From Gaeumannomyces sp. JS-464 (taxonomy: Eukaryota; Ascomycota; Sordariomycetes; Magnaporthales; Magnaporthaceae): 64,000 nt of DNA. The stretch covers positions 3,038,001 through 3,102,000 of the forward strand of contig NGZR01000001.1 of NCBI GenBank assembly GCA_002197995.1. The letters run 5' to 3'. Positions within the stretch are counted from its first letter, which is position 1; the number at the start of each line of letters is the position of its first letter. The position numbers were made by a program, and so were the translations under genes. Below the pieces are notes generated by a model. That model made no database searches, was not told where the DNA came from, and worked only from the letters and a program-made list of their open reading frames with translations. This document shows, one piece after another, positions 33,400 through 45,591 of this stretch.

Positions 33400-35250
33400 T
33401 TTTAAAAATACGAGCCGTTTATTATAAACGCAAACCGTTAATCGAACACGACGCCCGGCACGGCAATTTAGGGAAAGCCGTTAACCCCGTGTTTTAACGC
33501 GACTTAATACTTGCTCGCAAACGGTATATCGTTAACCCGCGATTTTTTCGGGGCTTGAAAAAGGATTTCGAAATCTCCTCGAGCAAAAAGGCAATTACGC
33601 TTTGGAAAACCTTATAAACTAAATGTATAGTGGTTCCCGAAAACGGAGCCACGTTTTAAATCCGCTTATTTCTTTATTAAAAAAGTCGAGCTAAAACGAT
33701 ACCCCCGAAAACGACCACGTTCGTAACGAAACCGACGATAATTAAATCTATAGCGACAATTGCAACTTAATTTCGTTAAAAGCCGCGAAACGATCGCGTT
33801 AAATTTACGGGCTACCAAAATATAGGCATAAAATGGAACGTTATTAGGAGCACCGTTAAAAGGAGTTAATTACGCGTAAAGCCCGTTTTTTAAAACGCAA
33901 TTAGTTTTATTTCGTAACTTTTCGCGTTTTACCCAACGCGCGAACTCCCGCGCTTCGAAGGCATTATATTACAATTACTAAAATAAGAAAAAACGGGAAT
34001 TTTTAACGGACCGGCGTTTACATTTCTCGAAAAACCGTAACCGTAATACGCAAAACTCCCAAAACGGCAATTTATAATTTGCTATCCTTTTTAAGGAAAT
34101 CCTTTTCGCTAAAAATAAAAATTACATACTTTTTACCCGTTATATAAAACTTTTAAAATAGCGTAAAAATTTTAAAATTTTACGCTTTTTTTTTAAAAAT
34201 CCGAAATTGGATTTAAAACATTAGCGAAAAAAACGCGCTATATAATAAATTTTTTAAATAGGTGTAAATTATTTGGGTAATGCTTTAATTGCATTACGAG
34301 GTAATTACGAATTAAAAAACTTATACGGAAAGGTTATACGGGTTTACGCAATTTTATTAGTAAATACAAACCAATTTCGTTAATTATTTAAAAAAAAAGA
34401 TAAATAAACTTAACCATTTAATTTATTAAAGCTAAATTACTTATAAGTAATTACATTAGGGATATTACGATTTCCTGGTGTCGTTTTTAACTAAATGGCA
34501 AATATTAGCTTAAAAAATCGAACTTAAAACCTTATAACGGACTTTTAATAGCTATTTTAACTATCGAAAAAGTTTTTTTTTACTTGCAGGATTAGTTATA
34601 AGATAAATTAGTAATAAACGCGCAAATTAATTAGGATATTCTTTAAACGTCGCTAATGCCGCGAAAAGAAAGTGGGCCGTAAAAAAAAGCAAATTTAACG
34701 CAAAAACATTTAATTATCGTCTTTATTAAAAGTCCTATTAAAAAATATCCGGGTACTAGGCTTAAAAAAGGAACGATAAGAACGAACGCTCGAATCGGCG
34801 GGAAAAGCGCCGATATAAAAACGGGACGATTCGCGCCGCTTCGATTCGAAACGGCAAAACTTCCGCCGTTACGACCAAAAAACGGGAAACTTTTGTTTTT
34901 TAAATTTAACACGCTTTAAGCGAAGCAGTCGTTAGGTATAACGGTAAAGCCGAAAAACTAAACCATTCGGGCTAAAAGCCCGGCAATTGCAAAAATTGCG
35001 GATAGTTAAGCCATTAAGCGGCCAATTATTACTTTAAACTTAAAAAGGTAAAAATAATCGACGCTTATTACTTTAACGACGAGAAATTCGATTACGACCG
35101 CGCTACCAGCGATAGTAATAAAACGAACGCGTTTTAACGCGAAACGAAAACTACCGGTCGTAATTTAACTCGAACTTTAAATCGGGAAACGAGTTTAACC
35201 GTTAAGTAACTTTTACTTTCGCGGTTTCGATATTTTAAACATAAAAAGGT
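33400..35250 (+). pseudogene. Gypsy-1C gag remnant
   Basis: A broken frame aligns with Gypsy-1A (22471-23476 and 12400-13066). A zinc-knuckle-like block near 34945-35020 reads NHSG, then NCKNCG, a stop, then LSH in neighbouring positions. A D/E-rich stretch FNDEKFDYDRATSDS follows. Stops sit at likely Gln codons. Confidence 0.6.
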
Positions 35251-35899
35251 ATAGTTATTTATTTTAAACGGGTATAAATGTTTAAATTATAAAACAACTA
35301 ATTAAAATTTAATAAGTTTTAATACGAGCGTAATAGCGAATATAATAAATTATAAGTTCGTTTAAAAGTATAAAATTTTAAAAGCATATATGCTATTACC
35401 TAAACTAATCGGCGTGGATAGCGTGTTTATTAAAGCTACGAGGCGTATTAAATTACGCTAAAACCATAAATAAAAAAAGCCGAAAGCGGAATATTACGGC
35501 GCTTTTTTACGCTATTTAAAAAGGTGTTAACGCTTTAAACATCCTTTTAAAATACCCGACAATAGCGGGAAAAGGTATTAATTTGTTTAATGCCGACCAA
35601 TCGTAAAAGTTTAATACTGCTCGAATGTTTAACTTAAGCAAATAAGCTGTTATTATAACGGCAACGTTTTTAATATATTAGGTTTAGCTTATAAAAGCGG
35701 TAATAGGATATATAATAACCGCTTACCACTAATTAAGCATTTACGAGCCGGTAATTTTTGTGTTAAACGAAAAAAACGAGGAAAAGCTAATAAAGCCACT
35801 TAACTTTTAATTGTAAGCATATACCGACATATTTTCTAATATAAAAGCGGAAAAGCTCCCGCTATTAAAAGGAGCTAAATATACCATTAAATTAAAAAA

Positions 35900-37054
35900 G
35901 GAATTAAGCTTTTTATAAAAGCTTTATATTTAACTTTAAAAAAATAAATAATAGCATTAAAAAAGTACCTCGAGGAAAACCTCGTGTTAAAAAGGATTAC
36001 TTTTTTAAAAGTAAACGCGGGCGTTTTAATGCTGTTCGTATTTAATAAAAACGGATCCTTACGTTTATATATCGATTACCGAGCTTTAAATCGAATTACG
36101 TGCAAAAACCGTTACTTATTACCTTTTATATCCGACTTAATGGATAAGTTAGCGGGAATTAAATGGTTTTCCAAATTAAACCTGCGGGACGTTTACCATC
36201 GCATTTGCATTCGATTGGAAAATAAGTGGAAAATAGCATTTCGTATTAAATATAAGCTATTTAAATATACCGTAATGCCATTCGAATTAATTAACGCTCC
36301 GTTTACCTTTTAAACTTACATATACCAAGCATTAGCAAACTTTATCAATTACATTTACGTAATATACCTTAACGATATTATTATGTTTTGTTAAACAAAA
36401 AAAAAGCATAAGCAATATATAAAACAAATTTTAAATAAGTTTTAATTATACGAGTTATACGCGAAGCAATTTAAATGCGAGTTTTTAAGAAATTACGTTA
36501 AATTTTTAAAATTTCGCGTATTTCGGAAAGGTATTTTTATAAACTTTAAACGCATTAAAGCGATTTAAAAATGGTAACCTTTAAAATTTTATAAATATAT
36601 TTAAATGTTTTTAAAATTCGCGAACTTTTACCGCAAATTTATTTTTAGTTATTTTAAAATGGTCGCTCCGATAACGAAGTTATTAAAAAGCAGTTAAAAT
36701 GGAAAAAAAACAATGTTCGATTAGCCACGCGTAATAACTCGAGCTTTCGAAAGGTTTAAAACGGCGTTTAAAAACGCGACAATTTTTAAGCATTAAAACC
36801 TAACTAGAAAAACACGAGTAAAAACAAACGCTTTTATTAAAGCCATTTTTAACATTTTATTTTAATTAACGGATTAGCGATAGCATTTTATAACCTTTTA
36901 CTACCGCAAATTAACAAACGTAAAGTAAAAATGGGCTATAAAATAGCAGGAATTACTAGCCATTATCGAGTTTTTTAAACATTAGCGCTAATATTTAAAA
37001 GGCGCATTTAAAGTGTTTACCGTTTTAACGGATTACCAAACGTTAAAAAAAGTA
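35900..37054 (+). pseudogene. Gypsy-1C reverse transcriptase / RNase H remnant
   Basis: An unbroken 109-codon stretch (35984-36313) holds RT fingers and palm: LRLYIDYRALNRIT, LPFISDLMDKL, FSKLNLRDVYHRI, then MPFELINAPFTF. The active site downstream (about 36358-36375) reads VIYLNDIIMF, so YLDD has become YLND. RNase H-like VLTDYQTLKKV appears at 37012-37050, and the frame ends at the pogo-D junction. This is the best preserved gypsy RT stretch in the window. Confidence 0.85.
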
Positions 37055-38147
37055 ATTTAAACTATTCGGAATTATATATATCGGACGTTTTTACTTTTTC
37101 TTAACAAATGCGCGCATTATGTCCGGTTTTACCGCAAGTGCCACATCGCCGACGAATCGTCGTCGCCTTCCTTTTTTAACCTTTATAATCGCGCATTTTT
37201 TACTGTAATTGCCTTTTTAGCTTTTGCTGGTTTAAAACATTTCGTATTTTTTTAATAATATATAACCCTTTTTATCGAACACGTGTTTTTTTAACCTTTC
37301 GGCGTTTGCTTAATGCTTTATTCGCTTTTCGTAATTTAAAGCACTTTTTTTAAAAGGTTAACCCGATGCATAATTGCTTTAACCTTTTTTGTTAATTGGT
37401 TTATAACCGATAATATAAGTAATAAAAAGCTATTTCGGTAATTAGAAATCCGAGTTTTAATATATTCGGATTGCAAAATTGCGTTTTTAACTGTTTAAAG
37501 CGTTTTAAAAGTCCAAAGTTTGGCGTTATTTAAAAGCTTTTATAAAAGAGTTAAAGTTCGTAACTTTACATCCAGCTTTTTTAAAACCAAATCCGGATTA
37601 AAAAAAAGCAAAGCTAGCTTTTTAAAACCTTTTTAAATATTTTTTTTCGGTTATAAAGTTAAAAAATGCCGTTTTAAACGCCGAAAAGAACTCGATTTTA
37701 ATTACGTGGTTAACGTATAACCTTATTAAGTTTTCGATTTATCAACCGTACGCTTTTTTTAACGGGCTAAAACACTTAACGTTAAACGGCTAAAAAAAGT
37801 AAAACGAATACAAAGGTATATAAAGCGTAATAATGTTATATTTTTAGCAATAAAGCTCGAAATCCGTCGAATAGTAGCTTTTATAACCGTTTAATATTAA
37901 TAAACGATAAGTGCTTTTTACGCGCGATATAATGTGTTTATCGAAATGCTAAATCCATTTTAAACCGAGCTCGTTTGTAATCCACTTATTAAAATTCGTT
38001 AAAATAACCTAATCGCGTAAAAAGTCGGTTTTCGAATACCAATTGGTTAAATGGTACTACTTTTTAACGATAATAAAAAAAAAATCGCTTAGCCGTAATA
38101 ATTAACCTTTTAAATAATTATAGCCCATTTTCGGTTGCTAAGTTAAA

Positions 38148-38591
38148 TGTTACAACCATGCAGGCTTTTAAAACAGCAAGGCAAAAGGGGGCCCCGAACT
38201 GGTGCCTTCGCCCCGCTTTAATCACGTGGAGTTACGTAAATAAGGAAAGGCTTTGTGGATTTATAACAAAGCAACAAATCCAAAAAGGATTTGTGGATTT
38301 GTAATAAAGCAACAAATCCAAAAGGGATTTGTGGATTTGTAGCAAAGCCATAAATCCAACCCTATATAGGGCAAAAGGCAGCGTATATATAAAAGATGGG
38401 TTTTTATTGTTTTAAGTAGCTTTAACTAAAACCTCGGCATTAGTTAACCTAAGTTAGCTCCTAAACAACCCCTAGGGTAAGCAATTAAATTATCCTTTTA
38501 AATTACGTATTTCCCTGTTAACCAAACTAGCGATACTATTTTTTCCACCCCCGAAATGCTTTACTTTAAAAGCAAACCTTTAATTATAACA
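38148..38591 (+). repeat. Gypsy-2C 5' LTR
   Basis: Starts TGTTACAACCATGCAGG, ends TTATAACA. It contains three tandem units of about 40 bp, each with GGATTTGT and ACAAATCC arms able to pair (38265-38360), and a CTATATAGGG / TATATATAAA promoter-like segment (about 38362-38395). Confidence 0.92.
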
Positions 38592-38633
38592 TTTTAACTA
38601 ATCTTGTTTAGTATTTTATTGGAAAGAGGACAA

Positions 38634-39700
38634 AGCAGCTATAACGAGCAGCAGCAAAAAGCCTAAAAAGGAAAAAACCACGGTTTTTACCTTTAACGGT
38701 ATTAAGTACGACCTTAACAAAGCCGCCGATACGGCCAGCCTTTTTAAGCTTATAGCGGACGAGCTCGCTAAAAGCTAGGCCGAAGTAAAGCAACTTACCA
38801 CGAAATTGCTATCCCTCGAAACGTTTATCGCAATTAAAGCGTACAAGTTTCCGTCCTCGGATTTTTACGGAAAGAAGGACGGCAAGTTTAAAACGTTCCT
38901 TACTAAATGCAAAAGCTATTTTAAGTTTTACGAAAAGCAGTTCGTAAGCGAGGAATAAAAGGTTGCCTACGCTATTACCAGGTTAAACGGCAAAGTAAAG
39001 GAATGGTTTTAGCCAACCTAAAGTAATTACTTTAAAAGGTATAAAGGTAGCCAGGAAGCCACCAAGCTTATTTTCGCTAATTTCGAAACTTTTAGAAAAA
39101 AGGTCGGAAAAGTGTTCGGCATAATCGACGAAACCCGAATCGCCGAAAGAAACCTGCTAGCTTTTAAATAGCGAGGGTTTGCAACTAAGTACGCAGCGGA
39201 CTTTTAACGGATTAGTATTAAGCTTAGCTAAAGCGACGCCACGTTAATGCTGCACTTTTACAACGGATTGCGTAAAAACGTAAAAGATAAATTCGCGAAG
39301 CAAAATCGCCCGAAGTTTTTTACGAATTACGTTAAAAACGCGGTTCGTATTAGCGATAAATTATACGAACGATAATAAAAAAAAAAAGGATATGGTTTTA
39401 AAAGCGCGGTATAAAACAATAAAGCCAACCAGAAAAAGGCCAAATAATAACCTATTACGGTTTACAAAACGCACTTAAACTTTATAAATTTTAACGGGGG
39501 AGCCGTTTATTAGTAATAAAGGCAATAAAAAAAGCAAAAATAAAACCCGAAAAACGGGAAGTGTTTTAAATGCGGCCAAACTGGCTATATAAAAGTTAAT
39601 TGCTTTTAGCGAAATAATAACCGCCAAATAGCGAACTTTTAACGAACGTAAAAAAGTTTAACACAAAAGGGATTATGCTTTAAAGTGGCGTTTAGCTGGA
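38634..39700 (+). pseudogene. Gypsy-2C gag remnant
   Basis: A Retrotrans_gag-like domain is readable: GKFKTFLTKCKSYFKFYEKQF at about 38880, VAYAITRLNGKVKEWF, then KVFGIIDETRIAERNLLAFK, ending RISDKLYER near 39370. The knuckle at 39562-39603 is CFKCGQTGY.....C, with Tyr in place of His (CAT to TAT). Stops are few and at Gln/Trp positions. This copy best shows the family gag. Confidence 0.85.
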
Positions 39701-39959
39701 CGGGTTGCTACGACGAACTATATCCTATATATTAATCCGATAAAAAGGTTACCGGATGGTACTCCTAAAAACCTCGAAACATTTGCATATTTAAAGCTAT
39801 AAGGCTTAAATACGATAGCGAGGGAAAATAGCGGATCGTTTTCGGGCCCGAAAGTTCGGAAAAAAAAAAACGACACTGCTTTTCGCGGAACCCAAAAAGG
39901 AGCAGCTTTAGCAAGTGGTTTAAAAGAAGGAAAAGCCCGAAAAAAGCCTTTAAGCTAAA

Positions 39960-42900
39960 CACACTTTTTTTAAAAGTCGAAAAACTTCGATACCGATGCT
40001 AAAATAAACCGAAATGGTTAAAACTTCGGGACGGCCGAGTTTTAAAAACGAGCGAAAGGCCCGAACGGCGGAACTTTCGTATTTATGGTTCGCGAAAAGC
40101 AGGCAAGCTGGAAAAACCAATACGCTTTTACGCCTTTCGATATTTCGGCGTGTTTTTGGAACGTTAAGGTTTTAAAATACTTAAATAGCCCGTTATATTA
40201 CGCTACCCCAGCGAACGGAAATAACGGTTAACCTTTATCGTGGTTTAGCGATTAATAGGAAGTTAAATATGCTAGCTATAGGTTTAAAAACGCAAACGAG
40301 CTAAAATAAGCTGCGTTAGCCTTTAAAAACCACCCTAACATCGATATAAAGCACCCGGGATATTTGTACCTTTTTTAAGCAAAATGCATTTACGGAAAGT
40401 GCAAATTTCACTTACGACCTAAGCTTAAATACGATTTTTTTCTACGAAAGTTAAAAAATAAGCCAAAAGTTAAGCCCCGTTTGGCATTCCAATTACCACG
40501 GTAGGAGTTAACCCGAATCGGCAGGTTTACCGCAATTTTTAAACCCAGCGAACGGTACCTAATGCTATGTATTATTAAAACGCTCGATTGGGAAAAGTGC
40601 GAAATTACGGAATGCAAAAAACATATAGCATAAAAGGCGGAAGCTTAGCATTAAAGGATCGCGCGAGCGTACGTACCGTTCGACCCGGAAAAAAAGACGA
40701 ACGTACGGTACTCGTTCCCTTTATTAAAAAACTAAACGAACCACCCAAGCGAAAAGTACGAAATGGAAAATAAAAAGAACCAATAAAAACCCTCGTAATG
40801 GTAAAGTCGAATTAACCATACGACTTACTAATATTTCGAATGGAATGTTAAAAGAAAAAGGTTAAAATAATAATCGATTGCGAAGTATAAGGCAATTACG
40901 TATCGCTATAAGCGGTTAAACGGTGTGGTATTCCTACGAGTCGAAAACGCTAACCGTACCAATTAAAAACGGTTAAAAAAATATTTATCGCTTATAATAA
41001 AGGATAAATTAACCGAAAAACATAATTAATAACATTACGCACCCGGAGCGGGGAAAACGTTATTATTATATTAAACGAGCTAAATATAAAAAAAGGAAAT
41101 GTAATTTTCGGAATCCTTTAGCTTAGGAAAAACAACTTACGGATAAATTAAACTACCGGTTAGGTTTAATAGGAGAAGCTACGAGTAATTAAAACGGTTT
41201 ATTAGCTACGAACCCCAAACCGTAAGCATAAAAAGCAACGAAAAAAGGTTATAACGGTAATAGGATTTGGTAATCCACTTTTACATTTAACATCGACGAA
41301 TACGCGATTATTTAAAACGGAAAGCGATTAAAACAATTTAACTAACATTAAAAAACGGCTTGCGAATATTCCGGAAAAATACCATAAATACGAAAAATTG
41401 TTCCGGAAAAACCTAAAAACGGTGCTTCCCGAATATAAACCGTTCGACTTTAAAATTAAACTTAAGCCAAATACGTAATTTAAATACCAAAAGCTGTATT
41501 AGTTTAACCTTCGGTAATAAAAAGTGTTAAAAAAACAATTGGAGGAAAACTTACGAAAGGGATATATTAAACCTTTTAATTTTCCAATAGGATATGGGAT
41601 TTTATAAAAAAAAAACGGGACGAAACGAATGTGCGTCGATTACCGCCCGCTAAACGAAGCTACGATAAAAATCGATATTTTTTACTTTTTATTAACGAAC
41701 TACGCGATAAGCTCGGTAAAGCTTAGTATTTTACGGCTTTAAACCTACGAAAAGCTTACAGCTTAGTACGGATTAAAAAGGGCTAAAAGTGGTTAATAGC
41801 TTTTAAAATAAAGCTTAAATGTTACGAATTTTTGGTAATAACCTTCAGGCTTATTAACGCATTAGCTACGTTTTAAAAAATAATTAACCATATATTACGC
41901 GAGTATTTTAACGTTTTTATCCTCGCGTACCTAAACGATATCCTAATTTTTTCGAAAACGATGGAAAAATATAATTAGCACGTGCATAAAGTGCTTTAAA
42001 AGCTGCTTAATGCAAAGCTCTTCGTTAAACCAAAAAAATGCGAATAGCATTCGCAAAAAGTCGCTTTTTTAAAGTTTGTAATTACATTTGGATAAGTTTG
42101 CATAAACCCTAAAAAAGTTAAGGAAGTTAAAAAATGGCTTATATTTAAAAACGTTACAAAAGTACGAGGGTTTTTAGGATTTTTAAACTTTTATAAACGG
42201 TTTATCCGTAATTATAGTAAAATCGCCATACCATTTATAAACTTTACTAAAAACGACCACCAGTTTTATTGGGGGGGTAAAAATAAAAAACTTTTAAGTA
42301 ATTACAAAACGCCGTGTTAAAAAAACTAGTATTAATACTTTTAAACCCAAAAAAACCTTTCGAAGTTAAAACCAACGCGTCGGATTACGCGATCGGCGGC
42401 CAATTCGGATAGCGGGACGATTAAAAACGGTTGCACTTTTGCGCGTTTTTCTCGCAAAAGTTAAATAAACCCGAGTTAAACTACCAAATCCACGATAAAA
42501 AACTTTTAGCGATAATCCGAGCATTTAAAAAGTGGCGGCCACACTTTTATAAAGCAAAGCATTAAGTTATGGTATATACGAACCATAAAAACCTAACACA
42601 TTTTACCACGAGCAAAAACTTAAACAAACGACAAATCCGTTAAAGCGAGTTTTTGCAAAACTACGACATTCGGATTAAGTACCGGAAAAGGTCGGAAAAC
42701 GGCCGGGCGGACGCCTTAAGCCGACGGCCGGACTATTAGGTTATAATACTTAAAAAAACACGAGTAATTTTAGCGAAAAAACCAAACGGGGTTTTAATTC
42801 CGGCATAAAGAATGCTCGCTAAAACGGTCCGGTAAGAAGAAGTTTGAACTTTAAAAAAAATCCAACAAATTTACAGCCAGCTGGCACCACGGCTACCAAA

Positions 42901-44110
42901 GCGTAAAAAAAACGTGGAAACGGTTATAACAATATTACGGATTCGCAAAAACTTAAGCCGAAATATAAAACGCAATAAAGGATTGCGAAAGTTGTGCTAA
43001 AAACAAAGCCAATAAGCATAAGCTTTATAGGCTTTTATAACCATTGCTAGCGCTAAGCGAAGCAATAGTAAGAAATTACTATAAACTTCGTTATTAAACT
43101 TCCCCAATTTAAAAAACCATTAACTGGAGTAAAGTACGATAATGTATTAGTAATAATAGATAAGCTTATTAAATACGCTTTATTTTTACCATATAAAGAA
43201 AGCAGTAACGCTACGAAGCTAGCGTACGTTTTTATTAGGCACGTAATAGCGGAACACGGCACGCCGAACCGCTTAATTACGGATAAAAATAAGCTATTTA
43301 TAAGCAAATTTTGGAAAAGGTTTACGAGTAGGCTAAAAGCGGAACACTTTTTATTTATAGCTTACCACTTTTAAATAAATGGATAAACAAAGCGGACGAA
43401 CTAAACCATGGAATAATATTTACGTTATTACGTTAATTACAAATAAAACGATTAGATATAACTATTCCTTATAGTTTAATTCGCTTATAACAGCTTAGTT
43501 TATAAAAGCATAGGAATTACACCGTTTTATACGAATTACGGGTTTACGCTTATAACGTATAAAAAACCCAAGGCAAAAAAACATGCCCCAATAGCGGAAA
43601 TACAAATAACGGAGCTTATTAAACTGTATAAACACCTTTAAACAAAGCTAAAAAAGCTACGACACCGCATAACTACTTAAGCAAATAAAAAAAGGATCGA
43701 AAAACCAACTTTTAAAAAGGGGGATAGCGTTTATCTTTTTCGACGAAATATTAAAACGAAACGACCGAGCGATAAGTTAAACCATAAAAAATTAGGACCT
43801 TTTAAGGTATTAAAAAAGGTTTCGAACGTAAACTATAAACTCCGACTACCGCTAACCATAAAATCCCACCCGGTTTTTTATATTTCCCTATTTAAATTAG
43901 CGCTACCAGGCTTTAAAAGCGACGAGTTAATAAAAATCGACCTAAAACAAAAGTATAAAATCGAAGAGATTTTGGACTATAAGCCGAGGAATAGGCCTAA
44001 AAAGTACCTAATTAAATGGAAAAAGTACGGCTACGAGGAAAACACGTGGGAAAAAAAAACCAACCTTAAAAACTGCTAAAAAGCTTTACAGGAATATCGA
44101 CAAAAGCACT
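39960..44110 (+). pseudogene. Gypsy-2C pol with chromodomain, remnant
   Basis: RT: NGTKRMCVDYRPLNEAT at about 41615, active site YLND at 41928-41939 (YLDD lost a catalytic Asp). RNase H: FEVKTNASDYAIGG at about 42360, [15 protein letters not shown], ending GRADALSRRPDY at about 42720. Integrase: CESCAKNK at about 42985, GTPNRLITDKNKLF at about 43258, then a block like AYHF.INGQTKR. Chromodomain (43950-44065): YKIEEILDY, KKYLIKWKKYGYEENTWE. The order PR-RT-RH-IN-chromodomain is that of Tf1/MAGGY-type chromoviruses. A protease is expected at 39960-40800 but its DTG is not visible. Confidence 0.85.
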
Positions 44111-44212
44111 TACGAAAAGGTTAGCAAAAAACAAAAAGGCGGGCCGTTTACCGCAGCCGTTTATACACATACCGGCCGTGCCCCGTGCGTATAAACGGCC
44201 GTAATAAAAAAA

Positions 44213-44288
44213 ACCCTAGCCCAGCTAAAAGTCGAACTTAAAACCTCCGGCTAAAAGGTAAAAAGTGTTACCATTATACCACTAGGTT
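44213..44288 (-). tRNA. tRNA-like sequence, second copy in Gypsy-2C (Lys-like loop)
   Basis: On minus: acceptor AACCTAG pairs with CTGGGCT (one A-C mismatch, explained by G-to-A), TG at 8-9, D-loop with GG, anticodon loop CTTTTAG (TTT, so Lys-like), T-arm TTAAG/TTCGACT/TTTAG. A T run follows as in a Pol III terminator. It lies between pol and the antisense ORF. The anticodon stem pairs poorly. Confidence 0.5.
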
Positions 44289-44421
44289 AAAAAAAAGCAG
44301 CATTTACCGGAACCAAATAAGGCAAAAGAGTTTGCATTAAACGGTTAGCAAAAAAAAAAAAAGGGAAAGAGTAAAGGTTCGACGAGCTTCGAGGCAAGCC
44401 CGAAAACTCGTCGACCTTTAC

Positions 44422-44491
44422 GGTCGTGCCGGGATTCGAACCCGAAACCTCGGCAAAAAAACCAAAACCACGCCTAATGCGCCATAAAACC
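44422..44491 (-). tRNA. tRNA-like sequence, first copy in Gypsy-2C
   Basis: On minus, 70 nt: 5' GGTTTTATGG, D-stem GCGC/GCGT, and a well-kept T-arm TCGGG/TTCGAAT/CCCGG followed by CACGACC. Acceptor pairing is partial. The anticodon loop is a T run of wrong size, so no anticodon is assigned. Positionally it corresponds to 16328-16400 and 58124-58196, next to the antisense ORF. Confidence 0.5.
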
Positions 44492-44512
44492 TAAAAAAGT
44501 TGTTAAAAAGAG

Positions 44513-44951
44513 TTACAACTTACCTTGGTTAAAAAAAGCAAGCAGGTTTAAGTTAGGATTAACCCCGGGCACCTACTAATCGGAAGGAACGGAAGGAGCT
44601 ATAAAAGGCTCGAAAAGCGAGGCAGCCTGGCGGGCCGCCTAATCGGCCTCCTTCCGCTCGATACGCTTTAACTCCTCCACCGAGTTAATGCCGCGACGCA
44701 CCGCGCGCATTATCTTTTCCAGCCATATTCGTTTTTGCTTCCGAAAACGGAGGATTTTCTCCTCCGCCTTTTCCAGTTTAGCTTTAAGTTTGGAATGCTG
44801 GATAACAATGTTCCGAAGCTCGAAAAGAGAAGGTTTTAGAACGTCGTACCCCGAGCGATTAATCCGAAAACACTTTACGCACCGAAACGAGTCCTAAAAA
44901 AAGGCACCTTTTACGCTTTAAAACCTCGTAATAGTACGAACAAAAAGGCAT
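44513..44951 (-). pseudogene. Antisense accessory ORF of Gypsy-2C
   Basis: It reads against pol. ATG at 44949-44951 starts MPFCSYYYEVLKRKRC. After a small frameshift come FRCVKCFRINRSGYDVLKPS, a coiled-coil-like KLKAKLEKAEEKILRF segment, RKQKRIWLEKIMRAVRRGIN, SVEELKRIERKEAD, a TAG at a likely Gln codon, AARQAASLFEPF and VPGVNPNLNLL. GTAAGT near 44517-44522 may be a splice donor and is shared with copy B. The plus-strand frame at 44688-44897 is its shadow. This copy has the fewest lesions. Confidence 0.7.
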
Positions 44952-45131
44952 TTTAACAGTTAACAATCGCTAAAAGCTTTTTACGATTAACGGTTTTCTT
45001 CGCAAAAGGACGTTTTCGCACTCGACCGAACATCCTATTAAAGCAAAAAGGGATAGGAAATGGTAAAAAAGGAAAGTATTTACCATTAACAAAAGGCGGG
45101 GCGATAAAACGTGGCTAAAAAAACTTAGCCT

Positions 45132-45142
45132 AAAAGGGGAAA
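45132..45142 (+). other. Gypsy-2C polypurine tract
   Basis: AAAAGGGGAAA lies five bases before the 3' LTR, the usual place for plus-strand priming. Equivalents are at 58885-58897 and, on minus, 15408-15422. Confidence 0.7.
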
Positions 45143-45147
45143 CCTAA

Positions 45148-45591
45148 TATTACGACCATGCAAGCCCTTAAAATAGTAAGGTAAAAGGGGGCCCCGAACT
45201 GGTGCCTCCGCCCCGCTTTAATTACGTGGAGTTACGTAAATAAAAAAGGGTTTTGTGGATTTGTAACAAAGCAACAAATCCAAAAGGATTTGTAAATTTG
45301 TAACAAAGTAACAAATTTAAAAGGGATTTGTGGATTTGTAGCAAAGCTATAAATTTAACCCAATATAGGGCAAAAGGCAGCGTATATATAAAGGATGGGT
45401 TTCCTACTGTTTTAGGTAGCTTTAACTAAGGCCTCGGCATTAATTAACTTAAGTTAGCTCCCAGGCAACCCCTGGGGCAAGCAATTAAATTATCCTTTTA
45501 AGTTACGTGTTCCCCTGTTAACTAAACCAGCGATATTATCCTTTCCACCCCCGAGGTGCCCTACCCTAAAAGCAGACCTTTAATTATAACA
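45148..45591 (+). repeat. Gypsy-2C 3' LTR
   Basis: 444 bp, same architecture as the 5' copy. The first bases are TATTACGACC. The 3' half keeps more C and G than the 5' LTR, showing uneven RIP. Confidence 0.92.

Larger units (their letters stand above)
38148..45591 (+). mobile_element. Gypsy-2C: complete Ty3/gypsy chromovirus
   Basis: LTRs of 444 bp each (38148-38591 and 45148-45591) have a perfect TSD TTAAA (38143-38147 and 45592-45596). The interior of 6556 bp has gag, pol with chromodomain, then the antisense cassette and a polypurine tract (45132-45142). It is the least RIP-damaged of the three Gypsy-2 copies, yet still has stops throughout. It inserted into pogo-D, which lies in Gypsy-1C. 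Confidence 0.95.

Noticed and set aside
34643..34912. 89-codon minus-strand ORF
   Set aside because: Lies opposite the gag region of Gypsy-1C. No domain, and the counterpart in Gypsy-1A is not open.
44688..44897. 69-codon plus-strand ORF in Gypsy-2C
   Set aside because: The conserved protein pattern across copies is on the minus strand (antisense accessory ORF). The plus frame is not conserved in copies B and D.
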